Below, piece after piece: positions 1 through 6,981 of a stretch of 6,981 nt of DNA (its first letter is position 1; each line of letters begins with the position of its first letter). The DNA is from an uncultured Lysobacter sp. (GTDB lineage: Bacteria > Pseudomonadota > Gammaproteobacteria > Xanthomonadales > Xanthomonadaceae): assembly GCA_902805755.1 (NCBI GenBank), contig CADCUA010000426.1, forward strand, positions 1 to 6,981, written 5' to 3'. Position numbers and translations under genes: made by a program. The notes under the pieces were generated by a model. It had not been told where the DNA came from, did not search any database, and was given only the letters and a program-made list of their open reading frames with translations.

Positions 1-66
1 CGCCTTCACGGCATCTGCACCCCGGCCGAGGCACCTTTCACAAAACTGAAGGCAGGAGAACTCCCT

Positions 67-777
67 ATGCAAGGCTCGCGCGACGGCGGTCTGGTACTGA
101 TCGTCGAAGACAACCGGAATATTTCGGAGATGGTCGGCGAATACCTCGAAGGCCGCGGCTTTGAGGTCGACTACGCGGCCGATGGACTGGACGGCTATCG
201 CCTGGCCGCCGAGAACAGCTACGACGTCGTCGTGCTGGATCTCATGCTGCCGCGCCTGGATGGCATCGAAGTCTGCAAGCGGCTGCGTGAAGACGCCCGC
301 AAGTCGACGCCGGTGCTGATGCTGACCGCGCGCGACACGTTGGACGAGAAGCTCACGGGCCTGTCGGCCGGCGCTGATGACTATCTGACCAAGCCGTTCG
401 CAATCCAGGAACTGGAAGCCCGCCTGCGCGCACTGATCCGCCGCGAGCGTCGCCAGGTTGGTGGCGAGGTGCTGAAGGTTGCCGACCTCGTGCTCGATCC
501 GGCCAGCCTGCGCGTGACGCGTGGCGGTGTGGAACTGCAGCTTTCGCCGATCGGCCTGCGCCTTCTGACCATCCTGATGCGCGAATCGCCCCGCGTGGTG
601 AGCCGTCAGGAAATCGAGCGCGAGATCTGGGGCAACGGCCTGCCGGACTCCGATACGCTGCGCAGCCATCTGTACAACCTGCGCAAGACGATCGACAAGC
701 CGTTCGACAAGCAGCTGCTGCACACGGTGCAGAGCGCGGGCTACCGCATCGCAGACATCTCCCAGCCACCGGACTGA
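67..777 (+). CDS. OmpR/PhoB-family response regulator transcription factor
   Basis: A 236-residue cytoplasmic DNA-binding response regulator, the normal length for the OmpR/PhoB family. Residues 9-125 form a receiver domain: acidic pair E14-D15, phospho-acceptor D58 in VVVLDLMLP, switch T87 in MLTA, and K109 in the TKPF turn. Residues 135-230 form a winged-helix effector domain with the family's LSPIGLRLLTIL and VVSRQEIEREIW segments, a recognition-helix region around SDTLRSHLYNLRK, and the terminal wing VQSAGYRI. All residues needed for phosphotransfer are present. The ATG is supported by an AGGAGA Shine-Dalgarno at 54-59, seven bases upstream. The cognate kinase begins 15 bases after the stop, so the two are very likely co-transcribed. 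Targets cannot be read from the sequence; the efflux operon downstream is the obvious candidate (inference). The 66 bases before the gene show no promoter I can defend. Confidence 0.97.
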   Translation: MQGSRDGGLVLIVEDNRNISEMVGEYLEGRGFEVDYAADGLDGYRLAAENSYDVVVLDLMLPRLDGIEVCKRLREDARKSTPVLMLTARDTLDEKLTGLSAGADDYLTKPFAIQELEARLRALIRRERRQVGGEVLKVADLVLDPASLRVTRGGVELQLSPIGLRLLTILMRESPRVVSRQEIEREIWGNGLPDSDTLRSHLYNLRKTIDKPFDKQLLHTVQSAGYRIADISQPPD

Positions 778-792
778 TCCCGGTCCGGGGCA

Positions 793-2085
793 ATGCCACA
801 GGGGCTTCCGCGGAAGATCAAGCTGGCCTTCATCGGCCAGGCCTTGGTCGCTACGCTCGTGATCTCGCTCGGCGTACTGCTGGGCGGGATCATCGTGCGT
901 CAGAGCCTGTTGCACTCGATGCTGCAGCAGGAAGCAAGCGCATTCCGTAATGCACACCGGCAGGATGCGGCGCATCCTTTGCCGCGTACACGCATGTTGA
1001 CGGGTTATCTGGTGCCAGCGAGCGGGCAAGGAGCCGGCTTGCCCGAGCAGCTGCGTGGTGCCACCCCGGGGCTGCATGCGTTCCGCAGCAACGGGCCGGT
1101 CGTCTATGTCGACCCGGATCCCGCCGGTACGCTGTACCTGCTGTACGACTCGCGCATGATCGACCGCGCGGTCTTCATTACCGCGGCGACTTCGCTGCTG
1201 CTCGCATTGCTTGCGATGTACCTCACGTCGTGGCTCACGTACCGCACGTCGAATCGGCTTGTCGCTCCCGTGAGCTGGCTTGTGAATGTTGTTACGCATT
1301 GGGACCCGCGCCACCCCGACGCCGCGGCGCTCGCGTCGGACCGACTGCCGCCGGAGTCCGCAATGGAAGTGCGGCGCCTCGCGCACGCGCTGCGCGGCCT
1401 TGCACGGCGTATCGGCGAGTTCGTCCAGCGCGAGCGTGACTTCACGCGCGATGCCAGCCATGAGTTGCGTACGCCGCTCACCGTCATCCGTGTCGCCACC
1501 GACCTGATGCTGGCCGAACCCGAACTCGCGCCGCGCCAGAAGCGCTCGCTCACGCGGGTGCAACGTGCCGCGCGCGACATGGAAGCGGTGATCGAGGCGT
1601 TCCTCGTGCTGGCCCGCGAATCGGAAGTCGAGCCACAGTGCGAACGCCTGCCGGTGCGCGAAATCGTGGAAAAGGAAGTCGAGCGCGCGCGGCCGGTGAT
1701 TGAAGGCAGGCCGATCAGCATCAGCGTGCAGGATCGCGGCGCGCCGGAGCTGTTCGCGCCGCGTCACGTCCTGAACGTCATGGTCGGCAACCTGCTGAGC
1801 AATGCCACGCGCTACACCGAACGCGGCCAGATCATCGTCATGCTTGCGCCCGACCGCATCGAAGTGCGCGACAGCGGCATCGGCATGGACCCGGACGCAT
1901 TGTCGAAGGCGTTCGATCCGTTCTTCCGCGTCGACACCGATCGTCTGGAAGGCAAGGGCATCGGTCTGTCGATCGTGCGCCGCCTCGGCGAGCGTTTCGG
2001 CTGGCCTGTGTCGCTGAGCAGCACGCTGGGCGAGGGCACCACAGCGGTCATCCATTTCCCTGCGGGCGATACCTCGGCCGACTGA
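793..2085 (+). CDS. Membrane sensor histidine kinase, partner of the upstream regulator
   Basis: A 430-residue inner-membrane kinase that should autophosphorylate on histidine and pass the phosphate to the regulator encoded just upstream. A first membrane segment spans about residues 10-34 and a second about 127-147. They bracket a periplasmic sensor loop of about 92 residues that matches no domain I recognise. Residues 148-212 form a HAMP-like linker, with the signal helix running into the H-box. Catalytic parts follow in order: H-box with H223 in DASHELRTPL, N-box N333 and N337 (NLLSNA), G1 box D360-SGIGM, F-box FDPFFR at 374-379, and G2 box GKGIGLS at 387-393. Nothing essential is missing. 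The start is the first ATG after the regulator's stop, and only a weak GGGG precedes it, which suits translation coupled to the upstream gene. The signal sensed is unknown. Envelope stress or an antimicrobial would fit the efflux genes downstream, but that is inference. Confidence 0.95.
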   Translation: MPQGLPRKIKLAFIGQALVATLVISLGVLLGGIIVRQSLLHSMLQQEASAFRNAHRQDAAHPLPRTRMLTGYLVPASGQGAGLPEQLRGATPGLHAFRSNGPVVYVDPDPAGTLYLLYDSRMIDRAVFITAATSLLLALLAMYLTSWLTYRTSNRLVAPVSWLVNVVTHWDPRHPDAAALASDRLPPESAMEVRRLAHALRGLARRIGEFVQRERDFTRDASHELRTPLTVIRVATDLMLAEPELAPRQKRSLTRVQRAARDMEAVIEAFLVLARESEVEPQCERLPVREIVEKEVERARPVIEGRPISISVQDRGAPELFAPRHVLNVMVGNLLSNATRYTERGQIIVMLAPDRIEVRDSGIGMDPDALSKAFDPFFRVDTDRLEGKGIGLSIVRRLGERFGWPVSLSSTLGEGTTAVIHFPAGDTSAD

Positions 2086-2088
2086 TCC

Positions 2089-2100
2089 GGCCGATCGGCC
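2089..2100. repeat. 12-base perfect palindrome after the kinase stop
   Basis: GGCCGATCGGCC is identical to its reverse complement and begins three bases after the kinase stop codon. It can be read as a protein-binding dyad or a very small GC hairpin. No T-run follows, so it is not a standard terminator. Short GC palindromes arise often by chance at this base composition. It shares the octamer CGGCCGAT (2088-2095) with the palindrome at the adaptor start (2428-2435). Confidence 0.4.
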
Positions 2101-2113
2101 CGCTTGCCGCGCA

Positions 2114-2139
2114 GACACCACGTCGCGCGGACACCACGT
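2114..2139 (+). repeat. Tandem 10-base direct repeat GACACCACGT
   Basis: GACACCACGT occurs at 2114-2123 and again at 2130-2139, 16 bases apart start to start, about 30 bases after the kinase stop. OmpR/PhoB-family regulators commonly bind tandem direct half-sites, although these are usually 10-11 bases apart, so 16 is not a good match. It could be a binding site for the local regulator or a chance duplication. Confidence 0.35.
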
Positions 2140-2424
2140 ATCGCACGCACGAAGCAGCGGCGCCGGTTGGCCGCGCCCCCGGCACATGCGCAGGCGCGTC
2201 CTGTATCACCGGCGCTGGTCCATGGCGCCATGCCAGTGTGCGCCGCGGAGATGCTTGCGCTTCAGAACGCCGGTTCGGCCGTCGCGCGCTACCGCGCACT
2301 CGGCCGCGTGTGGCCAAGGCACGTTGCATCGCCTCACGGATCACCTGCAGTCGCCTGCGTCGCGTTGGCCCGGTCGTGTCAACCGAACCGCCGGCCGCGC
2401 GTTAGGGCTGGGATCACCTCTACA

Positions 2425-2436
2425 CATCGGCCGATG
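2425..2436. repeat. 12-base palindrome overlapping the adaptor start codon
   Basis: CATCGGCCGATG is a perfect palindrome whose last three bases are the proposed ATG start of the adaptor gene. It could be an operator, or in mRNA a 4-bp stem with a GGCC loop that holds the start codon. Coincidence is also plausible in DNA this GC-rich. Confidence 0.35.
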
Positions 2437-3978
2437 AACCAGCCTCCCCGCAATGCTTCCCCGTCGCGCCCGAAGAACGCGGGTTCCCCTGTGTGGCGCA
2501 AGCTCGCGCTGGCTGTGGCGCTCGCCCTGGGCTTGGGAGGCGGCGCCTACGTGGTCGCGCAGCGCGAAGATGGCGCAACGGAAGCCGCCTACCGCACCGC
2601 GACCGTCGAGCGCGGCGATATCCGGGTGACGATCTCGGCCACCGGCACGCTTGCCGCGCTATCCACGGTCGATATCGGCAGCCAGATTTCGGGGCAGGTC
2701 ACCGACGTTCTGGTCGACTTCAACGATCGCGTCAGCCGCGGCCAGGTGCTCGCGCGCATCGATCCGAGCACCTATGAAGCGCAGATCGCCCAAGGCGCTG
2801 CGCAGGTCGCCGGCGCGCGTGCAAACCTTGCAACGGCGCAGGCCGCGTTGCGGAACGCGCAGTCGGAGCACGCGCGCAAGGCCCGGCTCGCGCAGCAGCA
2901 ACTCGTCGCGCGCAGTGACGCCGACCTCGCACGCAGCCAGATGGAACAGGCGCAGGCACAGGTCGCGGCCGCGCACGCGCAGATCACCCAGGAGCAGGCC
3001 TCGACGACGACCGCGCGCCTGAACCTCGGCCGCAGCGTGATCCGCTCACCGGTGGATGGCGTGGTGCTGACGCGCTCGATCGAGCCCGGCCAGACGGTCG
3101 CCGCGAGTCTGCAGGCGCCGGTGCTGTTCCAGGTGGCCGAGGACCTCGCGCAGATGGAAATCGTGCTCGCGATCGATGAAGCCGACATCGGACAGGCCAA
3201 GGTCGGGCAGGCCGTCAACTTCAGCGTCGATGCGTTCCCCGAACGCCAGTTCCGCGGACGCGTGCAGCAGGTGCGGCTGTCGGCAACGAACACCAGCAAC
3301 GTCATCACCTATCCCGTGGTGGTCGCGGTCGAAAACCCCGAGCTCGTGCTGCTGCCAGGCATGACCGCGAACGCGGAGATCGAGGTCAGCCGCCGCGACG
3401 ATGTCATGCGCGTGCCGAACGCGGCGCTGCGCTTCAAGCCTGCGGACGAAGAAGCAGGTGCGGATGCGCCGCGCGCAGCGGGTGGGGGAGGCATGACCGA
3501 TGAGCTTCCGCGCATGGCCGCATCGCTCGATCTGAGCGCCAGGCAGCGCGCCGCGTTCGACGAGGCATTGGCAGCGATGCGCGAACGCAACGCGGCCCGG
3601 CGCGCCGCGGCACGGCCGGACGCGGGCGGCGGCAGCGTGCTGTTCGGTGGCGGTCGCGGCGGGCCTGACCGTCGCGGTGGCGCCGGCACAGAGGCGGGCG
3701 GCAACAGCGGTGCAATGCGTCAGCGCATGGCCGAACGTTTCAACCAGCAGTTCGCGGCATTCACCGCGTCGCTCGACGCGCGGCAGCGCGCGGCGTGGAC
3801 GCGCGAGATCGCCGCGTTGCTAGGCGCCCGTCGCGCGCCGCTGTACCGCCTGGTCAATGGCCGGCCCGAGCCGGTGACGGTGCGCATCGGTGCCAGCGAT
3901 GGCAGCTGGACTGAAGTCGCGGGCGGCGTGAAACCCGGCGACACCGTCGTCACCGGCAGCACGCGTGCCGCGCCGTGA
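2434..3978 (+). CDS. MacA-like periplasmic adaptor of an ABC efflux pump (HlyD/RND-type membrane fusion protein)
   Basis: A 514-residue membrane fusion protein linking an inner-membrane ABC transporter to an outer-membrane channel. A basic N-terminus and one hydrophobic anchor (about residues 22-43, KLALAVALALGLGGG) place the rest in the periplasm. Next come the first half of a lipoyl domain (78-110), an Ala/Gln-rich coiled-coil hairpin (about 112-200), the second lipoyl half (SPVDGVVLTRSIEPGQ, 205-220), a beta-barrel (about 236-320, including LLPGMTANAEIEV), and a membrane-proximal domain (about 321-336 and 468-512). Between the halves of that last domain is an extra stretch of about 130 residues (337-467), rich in Gly and Arg, with two similar helices, LSARQRAAF (367-375) and LDARQRAAW (447-455). 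This makes the protein longer than E. coli MacA (about 370 residues). The ATG at 2434 is chosen because it sits just before the anchor. It lacks a clear Shine-Dalgarno, and GTG at 2491 is a weaker alternative. The stop overlaps a possible GTG start of the ATPase gene. Confidence 0.92.
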   Translation: MNQPPRNASPSRPKNAGSPVWRKLALAVALALGLGGGAYVVAQREDGATEAAYRTATVERGDIRVTISATGTLAALSTVDIGSQISGQVTDVLVDFNDRVSRGQVLARIDPSTYEAQIAQGAAQVAGARANLATAQAALRNAQSEHARKARLAQQQLVARSDADLARSQMEQAQAQVAAAHAQITQEQASTTTARLNLGRSVIRSPVDGVVLTRSIEPGQTVAASLQAPVLFQVAEDLAQMEIVLAIDEADIGQAKVGQAVNFSVDAFPERQFRGRVQQVRLSATNTSNVITYPVVVAVENPELVLLPGMTANAEIEVSRRDDVMRVPNAALRFKPADEEAGADAPRAAGGGGMTDELPRMAASLDLSARQRAAFDEALAAMRERNAARRAAARPDAGGGSVLFGGGRGGPDRRGGAGTEAGGNSGAMRQRMAERFNQQFAAFTASLDARQRAAWTREIAALLGARRAPLYRLVNGRPEPVTVRIGASDGSWTEVAGGVKPGDTVVTGSTRAAP

Positions 3979-4001
3979 CCGGCGTGCCGCACGTCGGGGC
4001 C

Positions 4002-4682
4002 ATGATCGAGACGCAGCGGCTGTCGAAGATCTATTCACCCGGCACCGAAGCCGAAGTCGCCGCCCTGCGCAGCGTGGACCTGCGCATCGCGCACGGTGAA
4101 TTCACGGCGATCATGGGGCCGTCGGGCTCGGGCAAGTCGACGCTGATGAACCTGATCGGCTGCCTGGACACGCCCACGCAGGGGCGCTATCTGTGCGACG
4201 GCACCGATGTCGCGCAACTGGACGCCGAGCAGCGTGCACTGCTGCGACGCGACAAGATCGGCTTCGTGTTCCAGGGATTCAACCTGCTGCCGCGCATGAG
4301 CGCGCTTGAGAACGTCGCCATGCCGATGGGCTACGCGAACGTGCCGCGCGAGGAGCGCCTGCAGCGCGCACACGAAGCGCTCGCGGCCGTCGGGCTCGCT
4401 GCACGCGAGAGTCACCGGCCCAGCGAACTTTCGGGTGGCCAGCAGCAACGCGTGGCGATCGCGCGCGCGTTGATCAACCGGCCGCCGCTGCTGCTCGCGG
4501 ACGAACCGACAGGCGCACTGGACAGCCGCACGGGCGAGGAAATCCTGGCCCTGTTCAAGCGACTGCAGCAGGACGGGCACACGGTCGTGTTGATCACCCA
4601 TGACGCGGAGGTTGCGGCGCATGCGGACCGCACGTTCGTCATGCGCGATGGCGAGCTTCACGAGGAAGGAGCGTCGCGATGA
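4002..4682 (+). CDS. MacB-type ABC transporter ATP-binding subunit
   Basis: A 226-residue nucleotide-binding protein of the MacB/LolD/FtsE group that powers the adjacent permease from the cytoplasmic face. All motifs are intact: Y11 as A-loop, Walker [10 protein letters not shown] (39-47), Q-loop Q91 in [10 protein letters not shown], signature LSGGQQQR (143-150), Walker [13 protein letters not shown] (163-174) with catalytic E168, and H-loop H200 in ITHD. Length is typical for a free-standing subunit of this group. In E. coli MacB this domain is fused to the permease; here it is a separate gene. Two starts are possible. GTG at 3975 overlaps the adaptor stop as GTGA and would add nine residues. 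ATG at 4002 gives the usual spacing to the A-loop and is preferred, although neither has a good Shine-Dalgarno. The stop overlaps the permease start as ATGA, which suggests translational coupling and equal subunit amounts. Confidence 0.95.
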   Translation: MIETQRLSKIYSPGTEAEVAALRSVDLRIAHGEFTAIMGPSGSGKSTLMNLIGCLDTPTQGRYLCDGTDVAQLDAEQRALLRRDKIGFVFQGFNLLPRMSALENVAMPMGYANVPREERLQRAHEALAAVGLAARESHRPSELSGGQQQRVAIARALINRPPLLLADEPTGALDSRTGEEILALFKRLQQDGHTVVLITHDAEVAAHADRTFVMRDGELHEEGASR

Positions 4683-5914
4683 ATTTCACCGAAGTGCTGC
4701 GCACCGCGCTGTTCGCGTTACGCGGCAACTGGCTGCGCAGCGCGCTGACGTCGCTTGGCGTGATCATCGGCATCGCGGCCGTCATCGTGATGGTGTCGGT
4801 CGGGCAGGGCACGCAGGCGGAGATCGACAAACTCGTGTCCGGCCTGGGCTCGAACCGCCTGGACATCGGCTCCGGTGGCGGCCGCGGTTTCGGCGGCGCA
4901 CGCATGAGCGCGGGCAGCAGCTACACGCTGACCGAAGCAGACGCCGAGGCGATACGCGAGCAGATACCCGAAGTGCAGTACGTCGCTTCTTCCCTGCGCG
5001 GTGGCGGGCAGATCGTATTCGCCGAGAGCAACTGGTCAACGCAGTGGCAGGGCGTGCAGCCGGATTTTTTCGAGATCAACGGCTGGACGCTTGCGAGCGG
5101 CGAGCCGTTCGAGTCACGTGATTACAGCGGCGCCGGCAAAACGGTGATCCTGGGCGACACCGTGCGGCGCGAGTTGTTCGGCGACGAGGATGCGGTCGGG
5201 CAGACAGTGCGCATCGGCCGCGTGCCGTTCACGGTCGCCGCCACGCTCGCACCGAAAGGGCAGGGCGGTTTCGGCCAGGACCAGGATGACATCGTGCTGC
5301 TGCCGCTGCCCACCGCGCGGCGACGCCTGGCGGGCAGCGCCGGCGTGCCGGCCGGTGCGGTACGGGACATCACGCTGGGCGTTGCACGCGCCGAGGACGT
5401 GGCTTACGTGCAGGGCGAAGTTGAAGCATTGCTGCGACAGCGCCACAGGATCCAGCCGGGGCAGGAGGATGATTTCAGTGTGCGCAACATCGCCGAGGTC
5501 GTCGCCACGCGCACGCAGACCACGCGCCTGATGTCGCTGCTGCTCGGCGCGGTTGCATCGATCTCACTGATTGTCGGCGGCATCGGCATCATGAACATCA
5601 TGCTGGTGTCGGTGACCGAGCGTATCCGCGAGATCGGCCTGCGCATGGCCGTCGGTGCCGGACCGCGCGACATCCGCCGGCAGTTCCTCGCCGAGGCGAT
5701 GCTGATCTCGCTGGTGGGCGGAATCATCGGCATCGCGCTCGGGATCGGCGGCGCGTTGCTGGTCGGCAAACTCGGCGCATTGCCGGTCGCGCTGAATGCG
5801 AAGGTGATCGGTCTTGCCGCGGGCTTTTCGATCGCGACGGGACTCTTCTTCGGTTATTACCCGGCGCGCAAGGCGTCGTTGCTGGATCCGATCGAGGCAT
5901 TGCGGCAGCAATAG
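4679..5914 (+). CDS. MacB/FtsX-type ABC transporter permease
   Basis: A 411-residue inner-membrane permease with the four-helix MacB layout: TM1 about 20-42, a large periplasmic domain (43-280, MacB periplasmic core type), then TM2 about 285-310, TM3 about 338-363 and TM4 about 372-395. Family hallmarks include the N-terminal LRSALTSLGVIIGIAAVI, the VGGIGIMNIMLVSVTERIREIG block (299-320) and the C-terminal YYPARKASLLDPIEALR block (393-409). In MacB-type pumps this subunit does not carry substrate across the membrane. It transmits ATP-driven movement to the periplasm, pushing substrate through the adaptor and a TolC-like channel. A Gly-rich stretch (64-80) lies in the first periplasmic segment. 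A strong Shine-Dalgarno, AGGAAGGAG at 4663-4671, lies seven bases before the ATG. The substrate (macrolide, peptide, lipid or other) cannot be told from sequence. It is the last gene of the operon. Confidence 0.95.
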   Translation: MNFTEVLRTALFALRGNWLRSALTSLGVIIGIAAVIVMVSVGQGTQAEIDKLVSGLGSNRLDIGSGGGRGFGGARMSAGSSYTLTEADAEAIREQIPEVQYVASSLRGGGQIVFAESNWSTQWQGVQPDFFEINGWTLASGEPFESRDYSGAGKTVILGDTVRRELFGDEDAVGQTVRIGRVPFTVAATLAPKGQGGFGQDQDDIVLLPLPTARRRLAGSAGVPAGAVRDITLGVARAEDVAYVQGEVEALLRQRHRIQPGQEDDFSVRNIAEVVATRTQTTRLMSLLLGAVASISLIVGGIGIMNIMLVSVTERIREIGLRMAVGAGPRDIRRQFLAEAMLISLVGGIIGIALGIGGALLVGKLGALPVALNAKVIGLAAGFSIATGLFFGYYPARKASLLDPIEALRQQ

Positions 5915-6043
5915 ATGGGCAACGCAGTGCAGCCGAACGCGTATATCGGCGGTGTAAACCAGAAGTGAGATGCGCCAAGGAGTTTGCGCAGCGTCGCTGT
6001 TCCGAGCGAGCCGAATCGGCGGAGGTGAAAGAGTTCGCTGTGT

Positions 6044-6066
6044 CAGTGGCGGGACTGCCACCACTG
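6044..6066. repeat. Inverted repeat in the convergent intergenic region
   Basis: CAGTGG (6044-6049) pairs with CCACTG (6061-6066) around an 11-base loop; a shifted pairing, GTGGC with GCCAC, is also possible. It lies about 130 bases past the permease stop. No T-run follows on the plus strand (a run of G follows instead), so it is at best a weak or non-canonical transcript end for the efflux operon. Confidence 0.35.
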
Positions 6067-6117
6067 GGGGCTCGGAGCGTGTCGCGGTCGCCACAGCCGC
6101 GGGAAAGCCATACCCGC

Positions 6118-6156
6118 AAAATAAAAGTGCCGCGCACCATCTCTGGCACGCGGCAC
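6118..6156 (-). terminator. Intrinsic terminator of the protease gene
   Basis: An 8-bp perfect stem is formed by GTGCCGCG (6127-6134) and CGCGGCAC (6149-6156). An inner 3-bp CCA/TGG pairing closes a four-base loop. Read on the minus strand, the stem begins 14 bases after the protease stop and is followed directly by TTTTATTTT (complement of 6126-6118), the classic Rho-independent layout. On the plus strand only a TTT follows (6158-6160), so it may also stop leftover efflux-operon transcripts, less efficiently. Confidence 0.87.
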
Positions 6157-6170
6157 CTTTCAGTCATGCA

Positions 6171-6981
<811 letters not shown>

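Larger units (their letters stand above)
2086..2433. other. 348-base non-coding gap between kinase and efflux genes
   Basis: No convincing gene lies here. The adaptor's reading frame stays open back to 2104, but the 110 extra residues are rich in Arg, Ala and Pro, look like no domain, and would bury the adaptor's membrane anchor far inside the protein. I therefore treat them as chance translation of GC-rich DNA. The opposite strand also has only low-quality frames. The gap is long compared with the other same-strand junctions here (15 bases, then overlaps or near-overlaps), so it is the natural place for a separate promoter and operators for the efflux operon. It contains a palindrome just after the kinase stop, a 10-base direct repeat, and a palindrome over the adaptor start codon. 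I could not identify a defensible -35/-10 pair or a poly-T terminator. Confidence 0.6.

Noticed and set aside
1..66. Possible promoter upstream of the response regulator.
   Set aside because: Only a Shine-Dalgarno is clear. No -35/-10 pair with proper spacing could be defended, and the upstream context is cut off.
1104..1721. 205-residue minus-strand frame opposite the histidine kinase.
   Set aside because: Ser/Arg-rich antisense shadow of a conserved kinase, with no domain features.
2048..2344. 98-residue minus-strand frame across the kinase/adaptor gap.
   Set aside because: Arg/Pro/Ala-rich composition with no recognisable domain, and it overlaps the end of the kinase. Typical GC-rich shadow frame.
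2338..2419. GGATCACCT occurs at 2338-2346 and 2411-2419.
   Set aside because: A 9-base repeat 73 bases apart with unrelated flanks is easily chance in GC-rich DNA.
2405..2420. Stretch GGGCTGGGATCACCTC resembles the 3' end of 16S rRNA (GGCTGGATCACCTCC).
   Set aside because: Only about 15 bases resemble it and no neighbouring 16S sequence is present. It matches the anti-Shine-Dalgarno strand, so it cannot act as a ribosome binding site. Probably coincidence.
4035..4661. 208-residue minus-strand frame opposite the ATPase gene.
   Set aside because: Fully antisense to a gene with all ABC motifs intact. The His/Arg-rich composition is that of a mirror frame.

Overview
The window is GC-rich, with dense coding, strong third-position G/C and 4-base gene overlaps. 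Gene content and protein style suggest a gammaproteobacterium of the Xanthomonadaceae/Lysobacter type. That placement is inferred from general resemblance only; no rRNA or marker gene is present.

Layout. Positions 67-2085 (+) hold a two-component system: an OmpR-type response regulator and, 15 bases downstream, a membrane sensor histidine kinase. Positions 2086-2433 are a 348-base gap with no convincing gene, containing small palindromes and a short direct repeat. Positions 2434-5914 (+) hold a tightly packed MacAB-type tripartite efflux operon: a periplasmic adaptor (MacA-like), a separate ABC ATPase and a separate FtsX/MacB-type permease. In E. coli MacB the ATPase and permease are one polypeptide; here they are two genes joined by an ATGA overlap. 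No TolC-type outer-membrane channel is in the window, so one would have to be encoded elsewhere. Positions 5915-6170 are a convergent intergenic region with a clear intrinsic terminator facing the minus strand. Positions 6171-6981 (-) hold the C-terminal 269 residues of a proteinase K/aqualysin-type secreted subtilase that runs off the right edge.

How they work together. The kinase probably senses an envelope signal through a periplasmic loop of about 90 residues and phosphorylates the regulator. The same-strand arrangement suggests that the regulator controls the efflux operon, but no binding site is proven. The adaptor and the ATPase/permease pair would move a substrate from the periplasm or inner-membrane outer leaflet through a TolC-like exit duct. 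The protease is on the opposite strand and appears to be an unrelated unit.

Most of the window is familiar. The most unusual item is an insertion of about 130 residues in the adaptor's membrane-proximal domain. It carries two similar L-x-x-x-Q helices reminiscent of Spy/CpxP-type LTxxQ motifs. I see no CRISPR, tRNA, rRNA, insertion sequence or clearly novel multi-gene system.
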